Source: Hofstenia miamia
Taxonomy: Eukaryota; Xenacoelomorpha; Acoela
DNA length: 42,589 nt
NCBI GenBank assembly: GCA_004352715.1
Contig: SCFE01000089.1
Location: forward strand, 1,778,029-1,820,617
Direction of reading: 5' to 3'
The notes under the pieces were generated by a model. It worked only from the letters and a program-made list of their open reading frames with translations. It was not told the origin of the DNA and ran no database searches. The translations under genes were made by a program, and so were the position numbers. Position 1 is the first letter of the stretch; the number at the start of each line of letters is the position of its first letter. Shown here piece after piece: positions 1 through 10,870 of this stretch.

Positions 1-833
1 ACCCACATCTGAATAACGAAGAAAAGGAAAGGCTTGTAAAAATTTTGAATAAGCATAATAGAATATTCAACTTCGGAGAAATCAGTGTGGGGAAAGCAAC
101 GGATGAACTGATTAGATTACCTTGCAGAAGAATACCGGAAAATCTGAAAGAAAAATACAATACAATTTTAAATGAGCTCATTGATAATAAAATTATAAGG
201 CAGAGTGAAAGTCCTTATGTGTCACCAATGGTGTTTGTAAAACATGGTGAAAAATACAGGCTTTGTATAGATTTCAGAAAATTGAATGATGTGACTAAAA
301 AGATGCTTATCCATTACTGCGAATAGATGACATGATTTACAAAGCAACAAAAAATAAATACTTGGTGTATTGACTTATGCAAAGCATATTGGCAGGTGCC
401 AATGGAACACAAGGATATCGAAAAAACAGCGTTCATAACTCCCTATGGGTTGTTCTAATGGATGTACATGGCGTTTGGACTTTGTAATGCACCAGTGATG
501 TTTCAATGGTATGTAACGAAAGTGTTGAAACAAAAGAAAAAAAAGATGGAAGATGGAGTGTGTGCATACATAGACGACATACTAATTGCAAGTAACACAG
601 TAGATGAGCACCTAGAAAAATTGGACAGAACATTAACGATTCTTTATAATGCTGGATTGAGGGTGAACGGAAAGAAATGTGAAATTTTAAAAACTGAAGT
701 AGTGTTTTTGGGATGAAGAATACAACAAGGTGAAATTAAAATGAAAAACAACGCAAAGGAAATGATTTTAAATATTAAAAGCCCAAAAACAAAGAAGGAC
801 ATACAGAGAATAATGGGGTTTATCAACATCCTC
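1..833 (+). pseudogene. Ty3/gypsy reverse transcriptase fragment (copy 1)
   Basis: Remnant of a Ty3/gypsy pol gene that begins before the window. Read across frames it shows the RT fingers (SPYVSPMVFV, RLCIDFRKLND), the catalytic region ending DLCKAYWQVPM, the palm FGLCNAP and the second catalytic motif YIDDIL (about 570-590), then the connection region up to IMGF. It is dead. One A is missing from an A-run near 296-301 compared with the second copy, a frameshift lies at the TGA at 371-373, TAA replaces the usual acidic codon at 456-458, and TGA lies at 714-716. The match stops abruptly at about 830, where an LTR-like repeat begins in mid-codon. RNase H and integrase are absent. The copy at 24225-24743 is almost identical and shares the lesions at 371 and 456. 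Confidence 0.9.
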
Positions 834-1190
834 CACCTGGCATATTTGCACTGTGTATTATTGCTAATAACTACCACTCAGTAAATTGCGGGTGAGGAGT
901 TACTACATTAATGAATTGCCAAGCTTTTCCTCTCTACTTAACTAGCTAGGTTAATTGAGTACTAATCATCACTATTTAGGTGATGAAGCCTATTTGAATC
1001 ATCTGAGGGCTACTGCCTGAGGCCGATCTCCACATCACAGTTCCTCTCCTTCATGAACAATTGACTGAATCCACTGCACCATCTCAGCTCAACGAGGACT
1101 AATTATGTGTACCTTACTTTAGCTCAGTGCATGTACTCATGTCAAGTTGTAACTGACTTAAACTCAATTTTGTAAAGTGTTTGTTGNAGA
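834..1190 (+). repeat. LTR-like repeat, copy A (5' part)
   Basis: About 360 bp that match the reverse complement of 4670-5046, with a related stretch at 10864-11250. Shared landmarks are CATCCTCCACCTGGC at the start, TTTAGGTGA in the middle, ATCTCCACA, a CTCAGCTCAA stretch, TTATGTGTACC and AATTTTGTAAAG near the end. It abuts the broken gypsy RT directly, so it is an insertion or rearrangement edge. It resembles a truncated solo LTR beginning TGTAACATCC, but its true ends and parent family are not proven. One undetermined base lies near 1187. Confidence 0.6.
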
Positions 1191-1795
1191 TCTCATTTTT
1201 CTGTGTTATTAGATTGATTGCCTATTAGTAAATTCTCAGGCATTGGAATAAGTTACAACCTTTATTTATCACTGACCACATTGATTGTTCACATGTATCA
1301 AGGGCTTACATGTATTTTTATATCTTTAGGGTTATTATATGTAGGAAAATATAATAAGCTGAAGCACCATGGTTGTGTTACTGCCTTCTTATATTTTAAC
1401 CACAATAATAACAAAAACAATCAACACACTAAATTGCTAACAAATTACATGCACACATTCACTGAGATAACATTTCCATGCACTGAGTCTACTATTGGTA
1501 ATTCCCTCAATGTCATCCTAGTGAAGCTGGATTAATTTGCAAAGACCAACTATCATCTAATGCATTGCATCAGGTTGGGTTGATAACCATTGCACCATCT
1601 ATCACTCTCAATCTAAATGAACAGTAGTTATCTGAGGCATTAAGTGCAGCTAATGCTATATTAATTAAGTTAAACAGTTAACTATTACACAGAGAGAGAG
1701 AGAGGTGTTGGAGTCTGTCATACATTGAATAGTAAATAAACAGGAATTATGTTGAGCAAAAGCCTGATTTAAGTTAAATTTATGTTGGCAAGATT
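1191..1795. other. Unassigned AT-rich spacer with a short (AG)n run
   Basis: No coding signal was recognised. A short AG dinucleotide run lies near 1690-1703. A 105-codon open frame on the plus strand at 1218-1535 has low-complexity content and no recognisable motif, and I do not consider it a gene. Confidence 0.4.
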
Positions 1796-2235
1796 CTACA
1801 CTAATATGAATTGCTTGTTATAGTCTGGCATATTTAGAGATGGCAATTTAGCTAATTCATCCTTGATGTTATCTAGTTCCTCCTGTTCTTGCCATGTCCA
1901 CACAAATGGTATTGATTTTTTCATCAACTTAGTCATTTTCATTGTCTTCCTGGCAATGTTTGGGATAAAAGTGCCATAATATTTGAAAAATCCCATTATC
2001 CTTTGTATGTCTTTTTCTTGTTTGGCTCTTCTATTTTTTAAATATTCTCCCTTGTGTTGTCTTTCATACAGATCCTGCCTTTTTCAATCATTATTCCCAA
2101 AAATTCTAATTTCTAATTTAGTGTATCACACTTGTTCCTGTTAATGTGGAGTCCTGCTTTCTCTAATATCATTAAAGTTCTTTCTAATTTTTCCAAGTTC
2201 TCTTGTATTGTGTGATAAAAATACTTTTGACTAAA
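1796..2235 (-). pseudogene. Ty3/gypsy RT C-terminal/connection fragment (minus-strand copy)
   Basis: On the minus strand this continues the RT of a gypsy element related to, but clearly diverged from, the copies at 1 and 23.4 kb. Visible parts are the thumb segment ENLEKLERTLMILEKAGLHI, then FLGIMIEKGRI, KKDIQRIMGFFKYYGTFIP and FVWTWQEQEELDNI, which correspond to the end of RT and the start of the RNase H connection. In-frame stops lie near 2030 and 2110. The catalytic palm is missing: at about 2235 the coding match stops and an LTR-like repeat begins. The N-terminal parts of what looks like the same element lie at 5687-8090 on the same strand, so insertion plus deletion split it. Integrase was not found. 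Confidence 0.85.
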
Positions 2236-2239
2236 TGAT

Positions 2240-3030
2240 GCTTACATTATTTTTAGACGCCATCTTGGCAGAAAGTTTAAATTTAAATTGACATGTACTT
2301 CTTTTGGAAATACTATAAATAGATTAAAAACCTGTAAGAAGTTTGATAAAGAATTTTACTTAGAATTCTTATTTTCTTTTCACATTAATGGTTTGATTAT
2401 TTAATACGATGTTGAGCTAATCAAGCAGTGTTTAGTAGTGGTCTAGATACATCACAGGGAATGATTCAAGGGTCTCTGTGCCAGATCACGAAAGTGCACA
2501 TAGGTTAGGTGTAAGGGTTTTCTCTCAATTAGCCGACTAGCATTTCACTTCTACATGTATTAGATAATTAACTGTCAACAAATGGTTGGATAACCAAACC
2601 CTAGGAATTATCTTAATATTATTTTAGATCTAAATTAATGACCTATAATCAACTGATAAAATGACTGTACATGTAGTAAGTTATAAATGTAGGTTAGGAA
2701 GTTGTTTGAATAGAATTTATTTAAATAAGCCAATATATTTCAGTAATGGCTACATGTAATATTTAATGAACAACTAGTAACAGTTCAGGTTGCAAATAGA
2801 TATAACACTTTCACACAATAGAGTTTAAGTCGAGTTGTGTCATGTCTTGAGTAAGCACTGAGCTAATGTAGGGTACACATAAGCTATCTTGATTGAGCTG
2901 AGAAGTGGCACTCAAGCATTGGATGGAATGGTGAAACTGGATGTGGAGATCTGCTTCAGGCAGATGCCCACTAGAAGATTGTTATGGAGGTTACCACATG
3001 GCTTCGTCACCTAAACAGTGAACAGTTAAA
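2240..3030 (-). repeat. LTR-like repeat, copy B
   Basis: Minus-strand copy of the repeat at 4140-5046 and, inverted, at 10864-11735. Shared blocks are the motif around 2259-2269 (reads AAGATGGCG on the minus strand), the ACATGTAG stretch near 2750, the CTGAGCTAATGTAGGGTAC block near 2860 and TTCGTCACCTAAACAGTGA near 3005. The TGTAACATCC start is replaced by TGTAACCTTGC, so the 5' end is shortened. Together with copy C on the same strand it could flank a small non-autonomous LTR element of about 2.8 kb (TRIM/LARD type). A primer-binding site and polypurine tract could not be assigned. Confidence 0.6.
2259..2269 (-). promoter_or_regulatory. YY1-like motif in LTR-like copy B
   Basis: The minus strand reads CCAAGATGGCG. 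AAnATGGCG is the established core of YY1-binding sites in animals. Related motifs occur at the same place in copies C (4156-4165) and D (11720-11730). Function is inferred from the motif only. Confidence 0.35.
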
Positions 3031-4139
3031 GCAAGGTTACATAAGCTAACACTTTTAACTATTATTAGGATAGGGTATATGGGCAGGAGGAGTTAGTTAA
3101 TTTTGTAGCATCAGTCATTCCACGCATCAGCTCAAAAACCCTTAATCAAATAGAATAGTAGGAATGCATGATGATTTCTCATCAATGCCACATGGCGACC
3201 ACCACAGGACTCCAAGTACACATATTGTTCCAGAATTGACTATACCACTGTCAGGGGAAGTTTAGGGTTTCTTGCCAAAGTCATCCAAAACTTCATCCAG
3301 TGCCACAAGTGTAACATACTTGTCACAAACATTTTCTTCTCCATCCTTTGGTACTCAATGTGCTGGGTTTTGAGCTCACCTTGCAAAGCCTCAATATGCC
3401 TCTCACCTTCCAATCACAGGGAAACTTATTGAAACAATGAATCTATTGCTTGATGATCAAACAGTGGCATGGGGTTAACTAAATTAAGTGATAGACAAGT
3501 GGGAATGGGTGGAGCATTCTGAGTGATTAATATTCATTGGTGGTTCACAGGAGAAACTTGAGTAGGAGAAGTAGGTAGGGATAAGTTAAATAATGATCCA
3601 ACAGTACAAAGGGTAGCATTCTGGTAACCAGCGCTTGCACAGGGGACTCCAAGCATGGGGGACCCAGTAGGATAATAAATAACAGTATTACTAGAATCCA
3701 TTTTGCAACAAGAACAATTAACAAGAATAGAACTCTTCTCAGAAAATTTCTATCAAAATTTGGGAGCACTCTTGGCTAATGGACAGCAGTAGAGAACAGA
3801 ACCACAGCAACCTTAAGGTGGTATAAGTACAGTAATAAATCAAGTCAGGGGAACTCCATCCCAGCTGACCTAATCAAACCCAAAACAAACAAGTCAAGAA
3901 CATTAGGTGACACTTCTGGTATGCATACTGTAGCATCACCCAAAAGGAATAAGCTGCAAACAAGAGATTAGCATCGAATGATTAATAGTGATGAAATATA
4001 ATTAGAAATATGATTGTAAAAATTTAGTTAATTATCTTATTCATTTTGTAAGATGCAACCAAGTTACAATATTGTACATTTTGAGAAAAATACCAGAGCC
4101 AATTAAGTATTATTTGACAAATTGTAACAAGTGAAATTA
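3031..4139. other. Possible internal region between LTR-like copies B and C
   Basis: About 1.1 kb without a recognisable protein. On the minus strand the part next to copy C (about 3960-4139) stays similar to sequence downstream of copy D near 11760-11960 (for example CTTGGTTGCAT and the GATGCTACA block). The repeat family is therefore longer than the LTR-like core, which supports these being parts of one element. No gag or pol motif is visible. Confidence 0.35.
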
Positions 4140-5046
4140 CGCTTACATAAGAACAGCCATATTGGCAGAAGATTAATTCAAAATTCAAAATCAGCAGGTA
4201 CTTAAAACTTTTTAAATAAATAGCTTAGAATTTAAGAGAAATTTGATGAACAATAAATTCTTNNNNNNNNNNNNNNNNNNNNNNNNNNNNNNNNNNNNNN
4301 NNNNNNNNNNNNNNNNNNNNNNNNNNNNNNNNNNNNNNNNNNNNNNNNNNNNNNNNNNNNNNNNNNNNNNNNNNNNNNNNNNNNNNNNNNNNNNNNNNNN
4401 NNNNNNNNNNNNNNNNNNNNNNNNNNNNNNNNNNNNNNNNNNNNNNNNNNNNNNNNNNNNNNNNNNNNNNNNNNNNNNNNNNNNNNNNNNNNNNNNNNNN
4501 NNNNNNNNNNNNNNNNNNNNNNNNNNNNNNNNNNNNNNNNNNNNNNNNNNNNNNNNNNNNNNNNNNNNNNNNNNNNNNNNNNNNNNNNNNNNNNNNNNNN
4601 NNTACTTTAATATTAAATAAATGCAGTTAGTGTCAACACCCGGTTGCTTTACTTATTCAATCCAACCAACACTTTACAAAATTGAGTTTAAGTCAGTTAC
4701 ATCTTGACATGAGTACATGCACTGAGCTAATGTAGGGTACACATAATTAATTCCCATTGAGCTGAGATGGTGGAGTGAACTTGGTCAATCATTCATGAAG
4801 GAGGAGAACTGTGGTGTGGAGATTGGCTTTGGGCAGTAGCCCACAGATGATCCAAGGAGGAAACGTCACATGGTTTCGTCACCTAAACAGTGATGATGAG
4901 TACTCAATTAACCTAACCAGTTAAACAGAGAGGAAACGTCTGGCGGTTTACTAAATCAGTAAATCCTCACCCGCTATTTATTTGAGTGATAGTTATTAAT
5001 GATAATACACTGTGCAAATAGGCCAGGTGGAGGATGTTACAATACA
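4140..5046 (-). repeat. LTR-like repeat, copy C (contains a 340-N gap)
   Basis: The most complete minus-strand copy. Read on the minus strand it begins TGTAACATCCTCCACCTGGC and ends near the GCCAATATGGC motif (4156-4165) followed by GTAAGC. Bases 4263-4602 are undetermined. The TG start, size near 0.9 kb and dispersed copies in both orientations suggest an LTR. A candidate host exon begins immediately beyond its outer edge. Confidence 0.6.
4263..4602. other. Assembly gap (340 N)
   Basis: Undetermined bases inside LTR-like copy C. Open frames running through it have no meaning. Confidence 0.99.
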
Positions 5047-5047
5047 G

Positions 5048-5240
5048 ATTCCATGACTGGAGCAAATCTCCAAACATCACTTAGACTGCAAATTGCAACA
5101 AACTGTTCAATATCACGTCAAAGTCACCATGTAGAATCTGTGGCTGCAGACTATACCAGTAGCACTATCAAACTCATTGTCATGGCAGAAGTTTGCAAAA
5201 GTGACCTTAATAGAGCAGCCCAGATTCCAATGATGATTCA
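5048..5240 (+). CDS. Candidate internal exon, unknown protein
   Basis: A 193-nt stretch that stands out from its surroundings by more balanced base use and an open frame encoding about 64 residues beginning DSMTGANLQTSLRLQ and ending NRAAQIPMMIQ. It is preceded by AATACAG, a usable but weak 3' splice site with no pyrimidine tract, and followed by GTAAGTAAT, a strong 5' splice-site match. In this reading the 3' edge is phase 2 (exon ends CA). A candidate downstream exon at 8667 would restore a codon and stay open. I do not recognise the protein and see no domain. LTR-like copy C abuts its 5' side, so even a once-real exon may now be part of a broken gene. Transcript evidence would decide. Confidence 0.3.
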
Positions 5241-5686
5241 GTAAGTAATTGATCTAACAAACATTGGTAATTTATCCACGTAACTTATAACTGTTTAGAG
5301 AGAAAATATCCAGGATGACCAATTCATGTTATCTGAAGAGAAAGAAGTTCATGACTTGAGTGTGTGGTGCTATCCTATTTGTCTCATAATTTATTATCTA
5401 GCTCAATACAAATATAAAGGTCTTGATTGGTTCTTGTCTCTCAGCTCACTAATTAATAGCACATAAATGCCATGCATTCATGTTAACCAGCAGTATAATA
5501 CCATCACAGTGTAATCATGTTATTGGTGCATGTTGAAATCAAACTAAGGTTTTATTATATCTATTCATAACAATAACCTAATTTGGTCCACAATTTGGGC
5601 TGCTAACTGCCTGAAAGCTACTCATTGAATCAGTCCACAGTAAGGTAACTCCCAAATTGTTGCTGTAAACTTACACAATTGTATAT
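5241..5686. other. Unassigned sequence
   Basis: No coding or repeat signal recognised. It lies where the RT palm of the minus-strand gypsy copy would be expected, but no such match is visible. Confidence 0.3.
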
Positions 5687-6590
5687 GCTGTTCTGTCTTT
5701 GTGATGATCTTATGTGTTTTGCCCACTGCTTGGACTACATTTATTTCATCATAATTAAATTTTTTACCATGCTTTTTTAAGACTCCTAAATATTTTCTTT
5801 TCCTGTTTTTCTTAAATTTTTGTATTGTTGTTCATGAATTTTAGGTATTTTGTATTCTTCCTCCTTATGAATTATGTTGGTGCTTTTTTGCTTATTTTGA
5901 CTCTTGAAGTCATTTTCTTTCCATAAATTTTTATCATTTCTTTCTTTACATTTACCACTCTGTTTGTCACGTTCAATATTAGTACCTCAACCTTGTTTAA
6001 TTGTCCATAAACTCATGTGTAGCAAGATTCTCTTAGTGTTTATGCCCATTTGCTCATATATCATAATTTCTGTTATTATTGGGTCATTCATTTCAATTTC
6101 ATACATGCACCAATAGTTCAGTTGTACATTAACATCTTCTAGCAATTTGAACACTATCACTTCATTACAGTCTTCATTGTCATTTGTCAATATTGTTTCC
6201 TCTCGAACTTTAATTGCCTTTGTTGTATAATCTATTACACATTTATGTTTTGTCAAAAATCATTTCCCAATATGATTTCATATGGAAATGAATTTTTCTC
6301 TGTATCAATAACAATGAAATCTTTTTTTGAATGTAGAGCTATCTGAATTTTAATGTTTTCCAAGTTTCCTTTCATATTGATGCATTTATCAATCTATTGG
6401 TTGAATTTTTTTAGCATCTTTCTGTTAAAGCCTATTTTTGATGCACATTCATCTGTAATAATTGATATAACAGCACCCATTTCTATGGTGGGTTTTACCA
6501 TGATAGAATTAATTATAACTGTAATTGTGTTCACTTTTATCACACTGGTCATTATCAACATGGGTGCTGATTTGTTCTGAGATTGTGCTT
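5687..6590 (-). pseudogene. Ty3/gypsy protease and protease-RT linker (minus-strand copy)
   Basis: On the minus strand the retropepsin region is readable: KVNTITVIINSIMV, then EMGAVISIITDEC with the core at about 6440-6480, the FPYEIILGNDF block around 6260-6290, and DYTTKAIKVREETI, followed by MIYEQMGINT and LNVTNRVVNV towards the RT linker, ending near 5690. It aligns segment by segment with the plus-strand copy at 23470-24230. The catalytic Asp of the usual D-T/S-G-A is Glu here (EMGA), which would abolish activity, and there are several frameshifts. RT fingers and palm are missing. The order gag (8090-6600), protease, linker shows a single 5'-to-3' element on the minus strand. Confidence 0.85.
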
Positions 6591-6599
6591 CTAATAATT

Positions 6600-8090
6600 C
6601 AAATTGCTCATAAATTCTTCTTCTTCTCTCTCTGTTACATTGTTTTTCTTTGTCAATTAAGTCTTCTTCCTCAAAATATGCATTACCATCCTCTATTAAA
6701 TTTATTTGTCATTTGCAATCTTTTTAATATGTCCTTTTATGATGCACAAATTACAGCATAAATCTCTTTTTCTTATCTTTTTTATTATTCCATCTTTCAA
6801 TTTAATCTAAACAAATTCATCCTTGTCTTCAATTTTTGTTGTTGAATTATTTTTTGATTCACCACGTGTACCATCATACTTACTTTAGTATTCATTGTTT
6901 TTTATTTATTCTCACATTGCTTTTGAGTGTGATTTATATTCTTATCATTGTTTCCAATAAGAAAATTGCATCAAATTTTATGTCAAATAGGTTACAAAGA
7001 TTTTCAGGTAATCTTTTACATATATGCAAGAATAAGTCGTATTTCAAATAATGTTCTTCTCTAGCACTTAACATTAATATACTCTTGACTTGAGACATAT
7101 AATTTCATAAGTCGTCTTTTTGATTCATTTGCAGATTGTTCAATATCAATCTATATTGACTTTTAGAAATTTCATCATTCAAATAAGATTATACTCCCCT
7201 ATTAGTTCATCATTATCATTAAATAATGCTGATAGGTGGCCCTTGCTAGATATAGTGGGAATCTTGTCACTGTGGCTTCTGGTGCGACTTTGCATTCTTT
7301 CATTGTCATCTCATACATCTGGATCCACTCACCAAATGTTGGGGAATAATTATCTATTTGCAAAGGCTTGCTTCATCATTGTTTTAATCCAGTATCAAAT
7401 ATTTAAATATATTCTTGGTTTTTTCTTCAGGTTTACACTCCTGTTTTACTTGTTTCAATATTGCTTTTTTAAATCTCTCAACAAATTTGTCTTCAGATTC
7501 TTCCAGTTTTTTTTTCCCACTGAAAAACTTGTTGTTTGGGTTTGATTTGTTTTTTCTCTTTGGTTTTTTTCATACTATTACTTCTGAGGTTCCTGTTTCA
7601 GAACAATTCCGTCTCATTCTAGGCTGTAGATCATTGCTGAGTACTATCAATCTCAATTTGTCTCTCAATGTATCAATTTCAATTTGTTTACTTTCATTTT
7701 CTTCTCTCAGCCTAGCATTGTCATCATTTAATTTGGACATCATTGTTTTATATTTTTCTCATTCCTCATTTAGCATTAATATTTTTTGTTGAAATATGTC
7801 TCTTTGTTTACTAAGTCTCATAATAGTGTCTTCTCTCATTTCATCAATTCACCTTTGCTTTTCAGTATTATTAGTTTCCAATTCTGAAATTCTTTAGAAT
7901 TTTGTCTTATTTGAATTTGTAGTTCTCTAATTTCCTCTTGGTCACCAGCATTTCAGGACTGTAACACTAATTCAGCTAAGGAATTATCACTTATAGGGAT
8001 TCATGCGTTTTCCTGAGTGTGATGGTGTCTGCATTTTGTGGTGTCTTTTCCACCCTTGATTTCATTTTATTTTTCTTCCTTTGAGTTTAC
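6600..8090 (-). pseudogene. Ty3/gypsy gag remnant (minus-strand copy)
   Basis: The minus strand upstream of the protease carries broken reading frames with the layout of a gypsy Gag. First is a coiled-coil-like N-terminal part rich in E, K and Q (7650-8000; pieces such as EEIRELQIQIRQN and DNARLREENESKQ). Next is a capsid-like region (about 7240-7500) with FGEWIQMYEMTMKE, TRFPLYLARATYQH and ESEDKFVERFKKAI. A single CCHC zinc knuckle lies at 6715-6755. All parts are interrupted by stops and frameshifts. Capsid assignment rests on position and the trypsin-like sequence pattern rather than on a clear family signature. No LTR was identified upstream of it. Confidence 0.65.
6715..6755 (-). other. 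CCHC zinc-knuckle remnant of gypsy nucleocapsid
   Basis: The minus strand reads CNLCIIKGHIKK in one frame and KDC in the next, giving the retroviral-type spacing C-X2-C-X4-H-X4-C once a one-base frameshift inside the A-run is allowed for. It marks the end of gag just before the protease and supports the element's polarity. Confidence 0.65.
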
Positions 8091-8640
8091 CATGTTTTTC
8101 CATTAGCATTGATTACTGATTATTTTCTCTCTGTGACTTTTAAGAAGAGGTGTTATGTCATCCACTTGGCTTCCCCTTTCTTGGTATGATCTGAAGACAG
8201 GATTTTATTTTAAAACTGTCAAGACTGTCTTTCACAGATATAATTTGCTGCTTCTTAATACACAAAATAAATTTCCCAAAAAGAAACAACTATCTGTATT
8301 TGGTACTTATTCTTTAATTCTTGTTTCAACACATTGACATCCTGTCATGGCTGCCATGTAGAAACAATACTATCATAGAGATTGACCAAAGTTTAGCTTT
8401 TACTATTACTTTTTGTACTCAAAACACTTCTATGTAGTGAGTGAGATTCCATAATATGTAAGCTGTATAATGTAGAATCAGGCCAATCCACCATTAGTGT
8501 ATCATTTGTTGAAAAACTATTACTTTTCTCAGATAAAACAGTAAGCAGAGTTGGCACTTTTCTAATTCTCTCCTTTACAATAAGTGTTTGGTTTATTAAC
8601 TTAATTTAATATGCGTGAGCCTTTTTAACTACTTAACTTA
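8091..8640. other. Unassigned sequence upstream of gypsy gag
   Basis: This is where the leader and 5' LTR of the minus-strand gypsy copy would be expected. I find no match to the LTR-like repeats or to the other gypsy copy here. A 60-codon open frame at 8155-8337 on the plus strand has no recognisable motif. Confidence 0.3.
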
Positions 8641-8666
8641 CTCCAACTTATTTAGGTAAAACAGAG

Positions 8667-8758
8667 AGGATGGAAGACAGGATCGACACTTGAAGGTAGA
8701 CATGCATATCCAGGAACTCATAGACCAGCTGCATCTACAAATGGAGCTGCCGTTGTAA
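8667..8758 (+). CDS. Candidate terminal exon, unknown protein
   Basis: Preceded by ACTCCAACTTATTTAG and then AAAACAG, either of which could be a 3' splice site. With the acceptor at AAACAG, the phase-2 end of the exon at 5048-5240 is completed to a Gln codon and the frame runs EDGRQDRHLKVDMHIQELID to a TAA at about 8756-8758, giving a charged, helix-prone C-terminus. With the upstream acceptor another frame is also open to a TAG near 8760, so the frame is not certain. The region is less AT-rich than its surroundings. No family is recognised. It is reported because phase and splice edges agree with the exon 3.4 kb upstream; the intron between them would be filled by the minus-strand gypsy remnant. 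Confidence 0.22.
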
Positions 8759-8939
8759 CGTAGAAACCATCAAAGCAATTAGTATTTGAATAGCAAACTC
8801 AGTGTGATGGGACTTGCAACTACTTAAGAATTTAGTGCATTGATTGTTTTTGTTATTATAAATTTGTGTAAGAAAGAATTAATGCAACTGGGATGCTTGA
8901 GTAGCTTATTATTGAGCCTTACATGTAATACCCCTACAT

Positions 8940-9295
8940 ATATACAAATAAATAATAGCCCTCAATACATGTAAACAATCAATGCCGCCTGCAGAAAAAT
9001 ATAGACTTGAGTTGGCCAAAGGTCTATCATAAGAAGCAATGAGCAACTTATTGTGACTATTAAACAATTGATATGTAATAGAATATAAAGATAAGATCTA
9101 AATAACCATCTGAATGTAAGTAACCTTAAATCTCCAATCATCATATAACATAATAAATAACTGAAGTTCATCAATGGGGAAGTTAACATGTAAAACATAA
9201 TAGTTGCAACCATAATAACAGGCAAGCAATGATGAGTAGGAAAGCTATAATGGTAAAAAACTCCTACACCTATCCACTAACCTAAGAGCACACAA
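8940..9295. repeat. Dispersed repeat, paired with 10600-10870
   Basis: Blocks shared in the same order and orientation with 10600-10870: ACATATA-rich start, AATAAATA, a CC(T/C)T-GATACATGT-type block followed by AGCAATCA or AAACAATCA, and a closing TAGGAAAGCT ... AAAAACTCCTA. The closing block also appears inverted at about 23228-23275. Probably fragments of one repeat family; limits are approximate. Confidence 0.4.
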
Positions 9296-9352
9296 GGTAA
9301 CTACAGCTGTCGCCCTCCCTGCTGTGGAATAGCTATTAGGAGGCTGCTCCAG

Positions 9353-10352
9353 NNNNNNNNNNNNNNNNNNNNNNNNNNNNNNNNNNNNNNNNNNNNNNNN
9401 NNNNNNNNNNNNNNNNNNNNNNNNNNNNNNNNNNNNNNNNNNNNNNNNNNNNNNNNNNNNNNNNNNNNNNNNNNNNNNNNNNNNNNNNNNNNNNNNNNNN
9501 NNNNNNNNNNNNNNNNNNNNNNNNNNNNNNNNNNNNNNNNNNNNNNNNNNNNNNNNNNNNNNNNNNNNNNNNNNNNNNNNNNNNNNNNNNNNNNNNNNNN
9601 NNNNNNNNNNNNNNNNNNNNNNNNNNNNNNNNNNNNNNNNNNNNNNNNNNNNNNNNNNNNNNNNNNNNNNNNNNNNNNNNNNNNNNNNNNNNNNNNNNNN
9701 NNNNNNNNNNNNNNNNNNNNNNNNNNNNNNNNNNNNNNNNNNNNNNNNNNNNNNNNNNNNNNNNNNNNNNNNNNNNNNNNNNNNNNNNNNNNNNNNNNNN
9801 NNNNNNNNNNNNNNNNNNNNNNNNNNNNNNNNNNNNNNNNNNNNNNNNNNNNNNNNNNNNNNNNNNNNNNNNNNNNNNNNNNNNNNNNNNNNNNNNNNNN
9901 NNNNNNNNNNNNNNNNNNNNNNNNNNNNNNNNNNNNNNNNNNNNNNNNNNNNNNNNNNNNNNNNNNNNNNNNNNNNNNNNNNNNNNNNNNNNNNNNNNNN
10001 NNNNNNNNNNNNNNNNNNNNNNNNNNNNNNNNNNNNNNNNNNNNNNNNNNNNNNNNNNNNNNNNNNNNNNNNNNNNNNNNNNNNNNNNNNNNNNNNNNNN
10101 NNNNNNNNNNNNNNNNNNNNNNNNNNNNNNNNNNNNNNNNNNNNNNNNNNNNNNNNNNNNNNNNNNNNNNNNNNNNNNNNNNNNNNNNNNNNNNNNNNNN
10201 NNNNNNNNNNNNNNNNNNNNNNNNNNNNNNNNNNNNNNNNNNNNNNNNNNNNNNNNNNNNNNNNNNNNNNNNNNNNNNNNNNNNNNNNNNNNNNNNNNNN
10301 NNNNNNNNNNNNNNNNNNNNNNNNNNNNNNNNNNNNNNNNNNNNNNNNNNNN
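9353..10352. other. Assembly gap (exactly 1,000 N)
   Basis: A round-number placeholder; its true length is unknown. The two 360-380-codon minus-strand frames crossing it are artefacts of undetermined bases. Confidence 0.99.
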
Positions 10353-10599
10353 AAGATATGACAGGGTCAAAACCTGAAGCAAAGCAATGAAATGAAGAAT
10401 AAATTGATATCCAGCAGCAATCACCAATGCTATGCAAAGGTTTCTGACTCATGAATGGAAACTCTCAGTGACAGTGATTAATGTAGTATTATGTGTGGTG
10501 TTCCCATTTGTCACTTACCATTAATCAATTTGTACAGTGATTGCTCTTGTTATGTGAAATAATAATGCAACCTGACCATCTTCACCTCATAATGACCAT

Positions 10600-10870
10600 A
10601 CATATAAATAACCCTATAGATAAATAAGTACATAACCCTTGATACATGTGAGCAATCATAGAACAACAGAATAACTGTTGTAATTATTAGGATGTTCATG
10701 GACACCTAATATGTGTAATGAGGCTTATGTTTGATACTGATACAGAATCTGGATTTAAAAGAATTGGTTAACCTATATTCAACTTACCAGCTGGTTAATG
10801 GCATTTCTTCTTAAGGTGAATCAACTAGATAGGAAAGCTAATCAAAGTGAAAAACTCCTATTCATGTAAC
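10600..10870. repeat. Dispersed repeat, partner of 8940-9295
   Basis: See the partner: same block order, 1.6 kb away across the 1-kb gap. It runs into LTR-like copy D at about 10864 (TGTAACATCCTC). Confidence 0.4.

Noticed and set aside
5904-7792. Hydrophobic plus-strand frames at 5904-6116, 6353-6761, 6836-7051 and 7120-7792
   Set aside because: They are antisense shadows of the minus-strand gypsy gag and protease; A-rich coding read backwards gives Phe/Leu/Ser-rich frames.
9301-10452. Minus-strand frames of 363-383 codons
   Set aside because: They run through 1,000 N. The real bases on each side are short and show no shared domain. The membrane-like stretch at 10353-10450 is too short to call.
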